A stretch of 64,000 nt of DNA, from positions 1,656,001 through 1,720,000 of the forward strand of contig JAFMOC010000019.1 in the NCBI GenBank assembly GCA_019802505.1, given 5' to 3'. This stretch comes from Corydoras sp. C115 (taxonomy: Eukaryota > Chordata > Actinopteri > Siluriformes > Callichthyidae). How positions within the stretch are numbered: position 1 is the first letter of the stretch; each line of letters begins with the position of its first letter. The notes beneath the pieces are model-generated. The model did no database searches and was not told where the DNA came from. It saw only the letters and a program-made list of their open reading frames with translations. The position numbers and the translations under genes are program-made. Shown in pieces: positions 46,607 through 62,454 of the stretch.

Positions 46607-48253
46607 TATTAATAAGAAATAATGTAACTTGTTTTAATAAGCTGGCTTTTTAAAGCTTGTGCTAATTCACAGTCAACATGCGATCCACCTGGCAATTTTC
46701 TGAAGTTTTAAAAACCCACTGAAGAGATCTCAAGCCCAAACTTTTGGAATGCAAAAGGTGTACACTAAAAAACAAACAGAAATATCTAGAAATTAGTCAT
46801 TTGCTAAAAACAACCTTTATTTTAATGCAAAAAGCATTTGCATGATATTTGCAGAAGGGAGTTGGACAAAGTCCTAACTCTGGAGGGTGTCCCAAATTTT
46901 GCCCAGGCTTCAGAAACGTTCTACATTTGAAATTATATAAAAGACTAAGTAATCGTGCAACAGGATTTGCTGATAATATTATGTCTTATGTTTAATTACC
47001 AACAAGTCATCATGTCATTACATACATGTTATTCAGCCAAGGATTCACAAACTGTTTACATCTTATGCAAATATTCATCTTGGTGTATTTTTGATTCTTC
47101 ATTCTTTTTACTTTGTTCAAGTAAAATTTGCACTTGCATGTTCAAGACAAGTTTATTAAATTGCCTGATTTATGAAGGTCAGCGCACTCGATTTCTTTTT
47201 CTCATCTGTTATCTGATGTCCCTCAGGCAGAGTTGTAAGGGTTGTGTCTCACCTGATGTTTAGATTCCAGTTAAACAAAATTCTTAGAGGGTTTTAGTCA
47301 TTCTTAATGCTCAAAGGTTAAAAAAACAAGACTATTCATCTAAAGTGGCCGAAGAATAAACAGTTTCACTTTCTTATAAACACTTATCTAATAAATAACA
47401 GTGAGGGTGTTTGTACATACAAACAAAATAGCAGTTTCTGGTCAAACTTTTTTTAAGCACTGCAGCTAAAATGATAAAAACTACAGATGAAATGACTCGA
47501 CATTTTAGTTTTTCTATTAAGTTGCTGGATATAAAATCACAGCCTGGAGTTCGGGGTATAAAACATCAGCTGATTAATTCACGTGCATGCTTATTAGGAT
47601 TAGTTTTAATGAGTTGACGTCGTTCTGTCAGAGGCCTTTGTATCAGAACCTGTAGATTTATATTTCACTGCGTCTTCAAAGACTGCAGTCAGTTTGTTTC
47701 ACTGCTGATGTTTTACTCTGTTCCACTGTTTACTGCTGTGACGTTGTACAGACCTCCATGTAAACAGTCTACCATGTAAAGAAACGTGATGAAGCAGCCA
47801 GATACTGAGGTAACGTCGTCCCATCATCTGCAATATAATTAACTATTAGAAATTTAACAGCTACCTATAGTAACTGTTGTGCAAGACGCTTGTGTTTATG
47901 GTCATCACTATGGAGACAGTATACATTAGTGGACGTGAGACTGGCACATATGGTACTGTAAATACAGCAACTTCTTTATACTCTAACAGTTATTACGTAC
48001 ATAAAGAAAACTAAATCGTTCATTTTATTGGAATTTAACAAACACATTCATCTTTTTGGAAGAATATTTCAGATTTTATTTTCATGTATATGCTAAAACA
48101 AAAGTAAATTTAGTTTAAACGAATAAATTAATAAACAATTTAATAAAAATGCACTGCTGTACTGATGCACTGTATGTATGCATCAAAAATGTAAATGCAG
48201 TCCTCTGTTTCTTACTAGAATTAAGTGCTTTTATTAAGTTTTTTTAAATTAAT
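46607..48253. other. Unassigned intronic stretch
   Basis: About 1.6 kb, AT-rich. GGAGGGTGTCCCAAATTTTG near 46880 resembles the tail of the hairpin-type element. No exon is recognised. Confidence 0.5.
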
Positions 48254-48265
48254 AACTATTAACCA

Positions 48266-48506
48266 AGGCGGCACGGTGGCTTAGTGGTTAGCACGTTCGC
48301 CTCTCAGCGCTAGGGATTCCCGGTTCGAATCCCCATCTGGGGATATAGAGTGTGTCTGTGTGAGTGAGTGTGTGCCCAGCGATGGATTGGCGCCCTGTCC
48401 TGGGTGTATCTGCCCAGCGCCCGAGACGTTCTCCTCTGGATGGGCATGGGGAACCCCACCGCGACCCTAATAGAGGATAAAGCGGGAGATAATGAATGAA
48501 TGAATG
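48266..48506 (+). mobile_element. DANA-like SINE copy with internal deletion (twin 1)
   Basis: Plus-strand head GGCGGCACGGTGGC up to CCCCATCTGGGG, then a jump to ATATAGAGTGTG: about 130 bp of the body is missing. The flanking repeat AACTATTAACCA is at 48254-48265 and 48507-48518. Confidence 0.9.
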
Positions 48507-48518
48507 AACTATTAACCA

Positions 48519-48827
48519 AGGCGGCACGGTGGCTTATTGGTCAGCACGTTCGCCTCTCAGCGCTAGGGATTCCCGGTTCGAATCCCCATCCGGGTTCATC
48601 CGGGTTCTCCGGTTTCCTCCCACAGTCCAAAAACATGGATCAAGTCAATTGAATTCTCCAAATTGCCCCATGTAGAGTGTGTTTGTGTGAGTGTGTGTGC
48701 CCAGCGATAGATTGGCACCCTGTCCTGGGTGTATCTGCCCAGCGCCCGAGACGTTCTCCCCTGGATGGGCATGGGGAACCCCACCGCGACCCTAATAGAG
48801 GATAAAGTGGGAGATAATGAATGAATG
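48519..48827 (+). mobile_element. DANA-like SINE copy with a different internal deletion (twin 2)
   Basis: Plus-strand copy directly after twin 1. It lacks about 40 bp after CCCCATCCGGG (the GTGGAGTTTCCATG part). A third copy of AACTATTAACCA follows at 48828-48839. Confidence 0.9.
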
Positions 48828-48839
48828 AACTATTAACCA

Positions 48840-50012
48840 TGTTGTGACCGTTGCATTTTATTCATGCAAAATACAGAATTCTCTATAAAATCAGATACAG
48901 ATGGATGAACTGCTGTAGTTCAGTCATTGAGTTCTGTATGGTCTTTGCTGTATCATCCTGGCAGGACTGCAACGCTGCTGAAATCTCTGATTGTAGGTTT
49001 ATTCACATTTTAATCAATCGCCGTTTCTGATGCGTGTATCTGTGTTTGTATACGCAGTCAGTGTGGAGTGCAAGGACATTTCACCTTTCTCTCTCACGCT
49101 TTTTCTTTTATAAACATGTTCAGAATTCTAGTGATCAAACTTAACCATTGAAAACTGTAAACGTTTTATTTTGCTGTGCAGGCTGAGCATGAATCATGCT
49201 TTCCATGGGACACATTCCCAAACCACGATGCTATCTGTGCTCAAAAGCACACATGCAAGTGCAAGGACACAGAGAGACACCTTTTTGTCCTTTTAATCAC
49301 AATCATGCATCTGTTGGTTATTATGGTTATGTTCACAAGAGAATCGGACAATCAATAAACCCTGAAATATCCACATCAGTCGATTCCTAATGTCCTGATC
49401 GGTCACCTGTTCCTCTGTCCTGTGTGGTTGATGAAAAAATATATAGCTGTATTCTATTTTTGTGTTTGCCTGCATTAAGACTGACACTGTGACTTACTGT
49501 TGGTATTGGGATTGTTGGTATCTATTAATTACATACTAGTTTTAGCCCGAGGGTTCTTTGTATTCTTACTTCAGTTGACAGCCATGTTCGGAATGTGTTT
49601 GTCTTTCCTTTATGGTGTTGCATTCATTCATGGCCTGTTGATGATTCATGAGACATAGGTCTTTTACAAAGAAGATTGCTGTGTGTGAGCATACCAACCT
49701 ATTTAGGCGCAATGGTGCGAATGATTTTTAACAACTTGTTAAACTTTTAAACGGGTACTGGCTTGGAAGTTGCGCCCGTCACCTGCTGTGCAGCTGTTTG
49801 ATTAACGTTGTAACCTGTGATTTGGCAGCTTTTCCTTCTGTAACGAAGTTCCATTTAAAAGAACACTGTGGTTGCTGCATTAACCACCTCAGCTAGTAAA
49901 ACTAAACACTAACATACAGGATGATGTAGCACTTTCACCTTGGGTTTAGTTTAATATCAGAATGTAATTTCATGCATTATTTAGGTTAAATATAATATTA
50001 ACAGCTTGGAAT
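48840..50012. other. Unassigned intronic stretch
   Basis: About 1.2 kb without recognised genes or repeats. Confidence 0.5.
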
Positions 50013-50026
50013 TTAATAATAAATAT

Positions 50027-50370
50027 TCATTCATTCATTATCTTCCACTTTATCCTCTATTAGGGTCGCGGTGGGTTTCCCCATGCCCATCCAGGGGAGA
50101 ACATCTCGGGCGCTGGGCAGATACACCCAGGACAGGGCGCCAATCCATCGCTGGGCACACACTCACTCACACAGACACTCTATATGGGGCAATTTGGAGA
50201 ACTCAATTGACTTGATCCATGTTTTTGGACTGTGGGAGGAAACCAGAGAACCCGGAGGAAACCCACGCAGACACGGGGAGAACATGGAAACTCCACCTAG
50301 ATGGGGATTCGAACCGGGAATCCCTAGTGCTGAGAGGCGAACGTGCTAACCACTAAGCCACCGTGTCGCC
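50027..50370 (-). mobile_element. DANA-like SINE copy
   Basis: Minus-strand copy flanked by a perfect 14-bp direct repeat TTAATAATAAATAT (50013-50026 and 50371-50384). Confidence 0.93.
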
Positions 50371-50489
50371 TTAATAATAAATATATTCATGAATATTTTG
50401 GCACCATGAGGTAATGTAGAGGCTTTAATTTACATGGCTTGAAATGTCTTTAGATGGAAACCCAACCATCCCTGACCTGCATAAAAATC

Positions 50490-50935
50490 ATTTTATTGCA
50501 CTGGTACGATTGGATGAGACGCAGCAGTGCTGTTGAGTTTTTAAACTGTGTTTCCTCACGTCGTACCTTATTTCTTCACCTGTAAATCAGAGATTTTGTG
50601 TCTGTCATCCTCTGATCCTTTATCAGTGCTCACAGGGTGTAGCTTTCCCTGCAGATTGCTGGTGACTGGACATTTTTAATTGGTCCGTTCTATCACTAAC
50701 TATGAATAACATATGACTGCAGTGCTGAGAATCATGCTTTGTGGTGATTCAGTGGAAGACTGGACTATTAAGGAACAAAGTAACTGACGAAACGTGTTCA
50801 GATACACAAATGGACTACAGTCTGTAATTGTAGAACTACAAAGAACTCCATCTCTATGGCAAATAGATGAAATAGACAATGGAGCATGAAGGGGGTGTGT
50901 CCAAACTTTTGACTGGTTCTGTGTGTTAGGAAATA
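50490..50935 (+). repeat. Hairpin-type teleost element, long diverged copy
   Basis: GATGAGACGCAGCAGTGCTG, TCATCCTCTGATCCTTTATC, TGCAGTGCTGAGAATCATGC, AATGGACTACAGTCTGTAAT and GTGTGTCCAAACTTTTGACT follow the order of the long form. Confidence 0.6.
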
Positions 50936-53900
50936 AAAAAAAACACCCTCACTGTTTTGACTTTATTATTGGCGTTGGGTATTAATTTCAGTTCTCTGAA
51001 CCCAAATGGTGCATTCCTAGTATAAGGCATATAAATAAATAGTTCTCTCCCCGTTTCTTTTCTCGTACTTGGTTTCTGTCTCTTTTTCAGTTTTGAGTGT
51101 CACAATGGAATCTTTCCATTTGGGGGGGAGGGGGGGTTGTCCTAACAGGCCAGATTAGGAGCACTGTTTCATGTTTCTTTTGTTTTTTTTCCCTCCATAG
51201 CTGTGGACAGAGGAAAAATAAGGAATATGTGAGTCATCTTATTAGATTAGTTCGTACCTCTTTCTTTGCCAGTATATTTTTTTCTTTGTCTGCTTACATT
51301 TTTAAACAGTGTATTTATTTAAAGTGTGCTTATGCCAAAAACCCAAACAGAACTCAAAGCTATCGGGTGTGAAATAATTTTTTTTCAAATCGGCTGTGTT
51401 TAATCAAGTTTGTTTGTTTGCTTGATGTAGTTTGTAACGCTTCCTTTTAAAATGTAGATGCAAATGGATAGCCTCACATAGAATGGTACAGCTTTTTTAA
51501 ACTTTTGGTAGCGATGTCAACATCAACCATAGAATTTAATACCTATCTGTGGTGTGGGGACGAGAGGGGGGGTAGAGAAATCTACAATGCTTTGGAGGTG
51601 GAGGTGACATAACTGCTGGATGATCTGCTTATGGTTGGTGTGCAGCCTCTATAAGCCGGGTGGAGAACCATGCAGGGTGGAGAGAGTTGGCAATGGGAAC
51701 AGAAACGGTCCAGGACCGTCTGAACGAATGACTAAAGTTCTGCAGGACATCCTTCACTGACTGGTGGAGTGTTTTGGCAGGGACAAAGCGAGGTCAATAG
51801 ACTAATTAAAGGTAAATAAGATGCTTCATTATTGGTCTGTGTGCAGCCTGTATGAGCAGAGACGTACAAACTGGAGAAAGTTCACAGTGTGACGGCAGCT
51901 ACACCAGCCAACAGCTGGTTTTAAAAGCAGTCTGTTATTGAAGAAAAAAGAGAACTCCTGTTTCCGTGCTCCAGCATGTCACTCGCGTATTATAAATAAA
52001 TAAATAATGAAATAGCAGGACGATCACAAAATCATAATACAAAAATCAAGTTTGATTGTAGCGTTAATCTTGTTCATTATTATTGGACAATCAGACCCCA
52101 CGTTTAATATTGTACCGGACCACTGGAATAAAAAGATGCATTATTATAAACCCAGGATAGTCTTGCTTTAAGGTGAGTGTGTAACCCACTGCGCCACCAG
52201 CCAGCATTTGTTTTCATAAATATTTAAATTGTAATATTGGTAATGGGGTGATAATGTGAACTAGGCTTGTATACGTCCTGACTGTAGACACAGTGGGACA
52301 GGAGAACAAAATGTTATAAACTTTGCTGTCTTGTATTTGTAGTTTTTGTTGTACAACAGATGAATCACACGGAACAGTCTTGTAAGCTCTTATGACAAAG
52401 TAAACCCCAAACCACCAGTCTGTACAGCACAGCAAGTTCAGTTGTTATTTTCAGGTTAAATGCCCTGTTTGCGGTAAACAAAAATGTCTCTTAAGCCAAC
52501 CCCTGCTGTTACCACTTTAATTATGAGTCTGTGGCTGAGAACATCCATGTTCTGTAGGCAGCTCGGTTTAGCAATCAGGGGTTTGAACTTAGTCCTAGAT
52601 TCCTAAAAACTAACCTCAAACTCTCGGTGCCTCACACGTTCATGCTCATTGTCATGCATGTGTGCATTGCAATCCTGTTGTTGTATTTGAGGTGGTAACC
52701 TTTTCGAGGTTTTACATAAAGCTGTGCGGTGCCTGTCATTTTTAGACCCATGTCAGTGTGAAAACAGGTGTTACAGGACTGAAGGGTTCAGTTCCCTCAG
52801 GGTTCAGCTTCACCTTTTAGCAAATCTACTCATCACCACAACACACTTACATAAGAGGTAACCATCACTACTATTCTTACATCTCTAGAAATAGCATTTT
52901 TAAATAACACAAGTACAACAAACCGAGATCACAAACAGGAATCAGAAGATTATGGGTATTTTACAGTTCTAATGCTATTGTAATGTCATAGTTTAATCAT
53001 TCGCTGAAATAGCTGCTATGTTATCATATAATGATAATGTGATTGATATTCAAATACAAAATGTATTGAAATATAAAGCATATAAGAACCTACATGATGT
53101 GGAAGCATATGTTAGTGTTGAAATACAGTACCACACACCAGTTTGGACAACTTCTATTTCCATTATCTATTTTCTCCACCTGCTATAGACATAGATTCTA
53201 TTGTTGTGAAGCTAAAATCTTGATAGAATCAGTTAAAAGGTAAAATAGCCAAATGAAACATGGTGTGTAATTGTGTTAGACATGTTTATATCCATTTAGT
53301 TTTTAAGTTCTTCTTACAGACCAATAGAGTTTAAAACCCCAGCAGAGCAGCAGCAGTACGTCAGACACCTGCAGCCTATCCGAGTTTGAAACATGAGCCA
53401 CGTTTACTTTTGGCCTGCTGCTCAGTGAGGACCAAGTTTAAAGCTGCCCTGGCTCCATTTGGAAAGTTGTTGGTCAGGCGAATGTGTTTGTTCATGTAGT
53501 GTAACTCCTGTTGGAGGAACTTGAGCTCATTTCTTGATGCAGATTTATTCCTCACACCTCATTTAATTTCTATAGTAAACAGTTTAATTTCAGATTGTGT
53601 TCTATATCTGTAATCTTTTTAAATGATCTTGATGAATTATATTCTATTAATTGGTACAGACCATTTTCCCCAAACCTTTTTCTGTCATGTTCTGCTTTAG
53701 AAGAACATTAGAATTTCTTTCCTCATCAAAATGGTAAAAAAGATTATAACATTCCTCCCACCTTTCTTTCACTAATCTCTGTATTACAATGGCATCACAC
53801 TAACAATGCCAACATTGTTCTATTGATGGCTTACTGATGTGTTTGCAAGCATCACATAGACATTGTGGCGACCTACCTGTTTCCGTCAGGGTCTTAGTAA

Positions 53901-54893
53901 CATGTATTTATGAATGTCATTGTGTGTGTGTGTGTGTGTGTGTTTACATACATACTTACATAAATACATACTGTTGAAGTATTTCCACCCAATTTTGTCT
54001 ATCATTAAAAGACTCATTAGGAAGACTCAAGGTTTCCAACCCTTGATTTGCTTCTAATCGTGCTGTCTGTGTACACAGAATACACTGATATTAATGATCA
54101 GTGCTGGTAAGTGTTTTTAAGCAAACATTCAGCCACAAATTTGTGACTGTGCACTTGCGTAATTCATGTTTGCACTTGTGCTCTAAGCTGAAGAAACCAG
54201 TTGAAGCTGTGTTTGTCTGTTCCTCAGTAGGTATGTGTGCTGGTATGCAGCATCTGAATTGGAATATGCAGTCTGGATCAGATTCACAACCTCAGCCCAT
54301 TTCTAGAACATACAGTTGCTCCTTGCCACTTGTCTCTCGGCTGAGCCTCACCTCTGCCCTGTTTGGATATCGAATGTCTATAAATGCATTCATACCTAAC
54401 ACACATGTAGAGCTGACCAACTGTTCTCACGCCCCTTTTTAAAACAAGCCTGTTAGTTGTTCTTTATTTGAGGCACTCATTCTCCCCGGTCCCTAGCTGT
54501 GAAGCCTTGGAGCTGGTTTCACAAACTGCGTTTTAACCTATTTTGTTATGAAAAGCCTAATAGTTCAGTTGTTCATTAAAATCTAGTCTGTTTTTCCAGT
54601 AATGAAGTATTCAGGACTAAGTGCACGGCGATGGCTGCTTGTTTGTTAAGCTCTGGTCAGACTGGAAAACATGCATGGTATTTAGCTGAGCACGTATCGC
54701 CAGTTACACAAATACAATGTTTCTGCAAGCACTTGGTTCACAAAAATGAATGTTTGTATCAGAGATGGATCTGAGTTTCTGCAAAGAGCTGCAGTAAATG
54801 TGAGTATACATTCAGTATGATGGTATTATTAGGATTTGCTTGAAAAATAAACTTGAATTAACCAGTGGTAACAATAATTGTTATTCAGGGATA
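50936..54893. other. Unassigned intronic stretch
   Basis: About 4 kb inside the probable garre1 intron 1. It contains a poly-G patch near 51121-51136 and a TG microsatellite (53922-53942). I see no conserved exon, RNA gene or clear transposon. Confidence 0.5.
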
Positions 54894-54906
54894 TGTAGCT
54901 ATGTGC

Positions 54907-55270
54907 GTTGGCGGCACGGTGACTTAGTGGTTAGCATGTTCTCCTCTCAGCACTAGGGATTCCTGGTTCGAATCCCCATCTGGGTGGAGTTTCCATGTTC
55001 TCCCTGTGTCTGCGTGGGTTTCCTCCGGGTTCTCCGGTTTCCTCCCACAGTCCAAAAACATGGATCAAGTCCATTGAATTCTCCAAATTGCCCTATGTAG
55101 AGTGTGTTTGTATTTGTGTGAGTGAGTGTGTGCCCAGCGATAGATTGGCGCCCTGTCCTGGGTGTATCCGCCCAGCGCCCGAAACGTTCTCTCCTGGATG
55201 GGCATGTGGAACCCCCCCGCGACCCTAATAGAGGATAAAGCGGAAGATAATGAATGAATGAATGAATGAA
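54907..55270 (+). mobile_element. DANA-like SINE copy
   Basis: Plus-strand copy with a long (GAAT)n tail, flanked by a perfect 13-bp direct repeat TGTAGCTATGTGC (54894-54906 and 55271-55283). Confidence 0.93.
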
Positions 55271-55283
55271 TGTAGCTATGTGC

Positions 55284-56932
55284 ACTCTTAGTTTAGAGAT
55301 TAACCAAATAAAAATAATTACTAGCAACTTATGCCTGCAAACATTTCACAAGAATAACAGCGTTAATCAAATTCTGTTGAGGGAACCCCAAGACCAAAAC
55401 TCTCACAGGAATGCAGACTGTTGTGGCGGAATATTGTAGTTAAAGCAGCTGTTGTTTATAAGGGATAAGTAGTTGATGCAACTGTTCTATCGTACACAGA
55501 TGGACACAATCAAAATAATATAAGAATGTGAATGTACACAGAGATTTTGCTCGATTCCATCCTGTGTTCATTTTCTCTACACTGTAAACATTTTTGACCA
55601 TTATGTTGCTTTGGGGCTCACCAATTGGCTCCTGTTTAAATGATTACAGTATTTACATTAATGAATGACGTGATGTTAAATGTTTTTGTATGCCTTAAAA
55701 GTAAAAAATGCGGAGTTTGGGTTTTCAAAGAGCAGTACAGGAGCTCCATCAAAGCAGTCGTGTTGCAGTTACCACATTAAGAGGTGAGTTTAGAATTATA
55801 TGTTTGGGCTTCAAGGCTTCTGCTGCTTTACCTCAGTTAACTTTAGCTGGCTGTTCTGGTGGAGAAGCCTCCCTTGGGTTGTGAGGTAAAGCATTCCTTT
55901 GTTTCATTGGCACCAGATGTTAAGAACAGTGCTGAGAAGCAGAGGCGCTCTGAACTGTGTCTGTGTGTCAGTGTATGGCTCTCAGTGTAATCCTATGAGG
56001 CAATATTCTGTATTAAAGTAAACCTTTAGTGTTTACCTCGGAGAGACTCGTCATGTTTTTGTTGATATCTCACAACATGGACAGATTCTTTAGACATAGA
56101 CCTGCGGATTAACAACCTACTGTTATTAAACTACACAATCTAGGTGAGCTGCTACATCTCACACACAAGGAAGAGAAAACGGTGACCGTAGAAACGGGAG
56201 TTTTGTGATGTAAATATGCACGTATCTGTTTAATATCCTTTTAATGTCATCCGACCCTTTTAGTAGCATTTCAAACACATTAGTTTCCAAAACAAGATGT
56301 TGACTGTGACATGGTTATTTGCTCCATAGGGTTCCATCATGTAGCTGTTTGTTTGTTTAATGGTTGTGGTTTAAAACAATAAAGAGCCGTATTTTTGTTC
56401 ACCAAAATAAAAATAATTCACCTTTTCTCACCATTGTACAGAGTATATAAAACTTTCAAATATATAAATGTAATTGAATGTAATTTTAACCAAACATGGT
56501 TAAACAGGAAGTTCTAATGGGATGTCGAAATTAGTTCTGTTGCCATTACACTTGATAATAGTTTTTTGGGGCTGGAAAACTTTTGTAAACAAGTGTCAGA
56601 ATGGAATCTTAAAAAAAAAGAAAAAGAAAGGTAGTTGTCAATGGACAAGTGAAAACAGAACATTAAAACCGTTACATGCTTTTCACACCTTCAGCAGAAT
56701 TATTAACATTTTACACCATGTGAAAAAAACAAACAAAAACATGAGGACTGAAGAATAAAGCATTAGGATGAGAACGTGTTCTGGTCGTGGATCTGTGACA
56801 ATGAGGATCAGTTCAGTTCTCTGAACATTGGCATTGTGATCTGAAAAATTTTTTGTCTTATGAACTCACATGGACGAGGCCTGAGTCTGTGTTTGCTGTT
56901 AAATTTTTTTCCTCAATTTTTATATATAGGGC
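55284..56932. other. Unassigned intronic stretch
   Basis: About 1.6 kb without recognised genes or repeats. Confidence 0.5.
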
Positions 56933-59972
<3,040 letters not shown>

Positions 59973-60799
59973 GAACTGAGCGTGAGACCTTGCAGACCCA
60001 CGGTGCTCTGGAACAATCCCCATTGCATTCGCAGAAGATCCAGAAGCCTCGGAACATGCGCATTTCCTTTGTGAAGATTAACTACCTCTGGCACGTTTCA
60101 GCGGAAAGCTAGACCGGATTTGGATGAGGTTCCCAGCTTTGCTTCATCTATCTGACAGACGGGATCTGTCAACCTGCTAGGCTTCACCCTGCCAGCATTC
60201 GGCCCGTGTCAAGGTGGTTCCGTCATCTCATAGCTGGACTTGTACTTTCAGTTGTTGGCTCGCAGATGTTGACCAGTGTCCGATTATTATCAATCCTCAG
60301 TTTACATCCAAAGTCGTATTGTTTTTTTTGGCTGACTCTTTTTTAAAGTTTTCTAATTTTAGAGGTCTTTATAAACAAAAGTGCAACATCAATAACACGC
60401 TTCGGCAGCAGGATCTTTCCTTTTGAAGGACTGATTACACACTTTGGGATTTCTGCTTTTGATGATTATTTGTGCTGTGACGATTTAAACCGGAGACGTC
60501 AGACGCACCATACGAAAAAGATCAAGTGGATTTTGCTTTTACTTGGAAATAAATTGTTCCGTTGACCTTGTGGGGTGACGAGCTTCATGTCCAATCTCTG
60601 CCACGTTAAGGAATACTGACATGACTTCCTGTGTGATGGAGCCTTCAAGCTATCGATTCACTTGATTAATAACGTGTCAGCCATTTCATACATCTGGAAG
60701 TCATTTCTGGTTCTGAAGTCAAGTTTAAGTTGAACAGAGTGATTTCTCGGTCGATCTGCGATTTAAGAGAAAGACCTTTTCCGGCTGGGTCCGTTACTT
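59973..60799 (+). other. garre1: garre1 exon 2, 5' untranslated part
   Basis: Begins right after the acceptor at 59971-59972 and is continuous with the coding exon. This 827-nt leader contains several upstream ATGs. One at 60056 opens an 18-codon uORF ending at 60112, and another closely follows near 60125. The exon start is inferred from the splice-site match; no transcript was seen. Confidence 0.5.
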
Positions 60800-61312
60800 A
60801 TGTATTGTTGCAGTGCGCAAGAAAGTAAAATGGACTACAAGCGGCGCTTCTTGCTTGGCGGGTCCAAGCAGAAAGTGCAACAGCAGCAGCAGCAATACCC
60901 GCTGCCGGAACTAAGCCGTACCCTTAGTGCCCCGCTCGGATCCTCTTGCTCCGCCCCTTCCCCCCTGGCTCCTGTTGGCACCGCTCCCGCTGGGTGCCAT
61001 GACGTTTCCGGCGCTGGCAACGCCACCACTGCGATCGCGGACATCCAGCAGGGCATCTCAAAGTATCTGGATGCGCTGAACGTGTTCTGCCGTGCCAGTG
61101 CTTTCCTGACTGAACTCTTCGGCAGTGTATTTCGCAACTCGCGCTACTCCAAAGCTGCCATGCAGCTGAAAGATGTGCAGGAGCATGTGATGGAGGCGGC
61201 CGGCCGCCTCACGGCGGCCATTAAGCCGGAGATTGCCAAAATGCTGATGGAGCTCGGTGCCGGTGCTGCCAGCTTCAAAGATCAGAATGACTTCAGCCTG
61301 CAGGATGTGGAG
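60800..61312 (+). CDS. garre1: GARRE1 (granule-associated Rac and RHOG effector 1, KIAA0355), first coding exon only
   Basis: N-terminal 171 codons of a large protein that binds active Rac1/RhoG and associates with mRNA-decay and translational-repression granules (family knowledge). Start MYCCSAQESKMDYKRRF matches the human N-terminus as I recall it. Met11 is a possible second start. Residues about 27-32 form a short poly-Gln (KVQQQQQQYP), 38-70 are low-complexity Ser/Pro/Ala, and the conserved helical part starts at IADIQQGISKYLDALNVF and runs through QLKDVQEHVMEAA to NDFSLQDVE. The exon ends in frame at GAG|GTATGA. A SINE sits in the intron immediately behind this donor. Linkage to gpi agrees with human chromosome 19. 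Confidence 0.93.
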
Positions 61313-61329
61313 GTATGAATACTATTATT

Positions 61330-61676
61330 CATTCATTCATTCATTATCTCCCGCTTTATCCTCTATTAGGGTCGCAGTGGGCTCCCCATGCCCATCCAGG
61401 GGAGAACATCTCGGGCGCTGGGCAGATAGACTCAGGACAGGGCGCCAATCCATCGCTGGGCACACACTCACTCACACACACACTCTATATGGGGCAATTT
61501 GGAGAACTCAATTGACTTGATCCATGTTTTTGGACTGTGGGAGGAAACCGGAGAACCCGGAGGAAACCCACGCGGACGCGGGGAGAACATGGAAACTCCA
61601 CCCAGATGGGGATTCGAACCGGGAATCCCTAGTGCTGAGAGGAGAACGTGCTAACCACTAAGCCACCGTGCCGCCC
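61330..61676 (-). mobile_element. DANA-like SINE whose target duplication contains a splice donor
   Basis: Minus-strand copy with an (ATTC)n tail on the left and GTGCCGCCC on the right. The direct repeats GGTATGAATACTATTAT (from 61312) and GGTATGAATATTATTAT (61677-61693) differ at one base. The left repeat overlaps the garre1 exon end and its donor. Confidence 0.93.
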
Positions 61677-61696
61677 GGTATGAATATTATTATAAT

Positions 61697-61700
61697 ATAT

Positions 61701-61758
<58 letters not shown>

Positions 61759-61785
61759 ATATATATGTGTATATATATGTGTGTG
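61697..61785. repeat. (TA)n with TATGTG units
   Basis: TA repeat of about 55 bp passing into ATATATGTGT repeats. Confidence 0.9.
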
Positions 61786-62454
61786 TAGTTTAACAACTAG
61801 AAACTGTACTTAAGAGCATAGACACTCATTACTTGGCTGTAAAGCCTTTCATGTGCATCATTTGGTAATGTTTTAATAAGAGTCATGTGCTGAAAGAGGA
61901 CTTGAAGACGTTGATGCAACTTGTTGAAGCAAATTTCCAGGATTTTTCAAAATTCTCAAAAGTCCAGACTGGAGGCGTCATGTTATCAAGGTCATCCTTC
62001 TGTTTTTGTCTTATTTTCACAAACCAATGCTGAGGAACGTCTTTAGAACTATGATGTTGGACATTTTTACTTATAACAAGTTAACATCTTTACATCTACC
62101 ACTTCCTTATGAATGTAAAATCTTACGAGGATTTTAATTACATATGTTGGATGGATTTCTTCACTTCACATTCAGACCCCGTGATTATTTGCTGACTAAA
62201 CACGGGCATGACACAACTGCGTCTCAAAAAGAGAAATAACTCCTTGTAGATGTAAGCACTTCTGTAGGTTATTGCACATTAATTGGAAAGTACCATCATC
62301 ATGAGCGTCGGGAGCATCTTCTCTCCAGCTTTTGTTACGATCACATTTTGTAAATCTGTCTGAGTCTAATATAGGTTTTTGTCACTTCTTCAAAAGACTA
62401 GTAGTTTATTACCAGTGTATTTCGATATCATTAATACGAATAATAATAATAACA

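Noticed and set aside
48270..48330. Possible extra tRNA genes, because of GGTTCGAATCC-type box B motifs at many sites
   Set aside because: These are the tRNA-like heads of SINEs. They do not fold into a full cloverleaf with a paired acceptor stem. Only 24627-24709 does.
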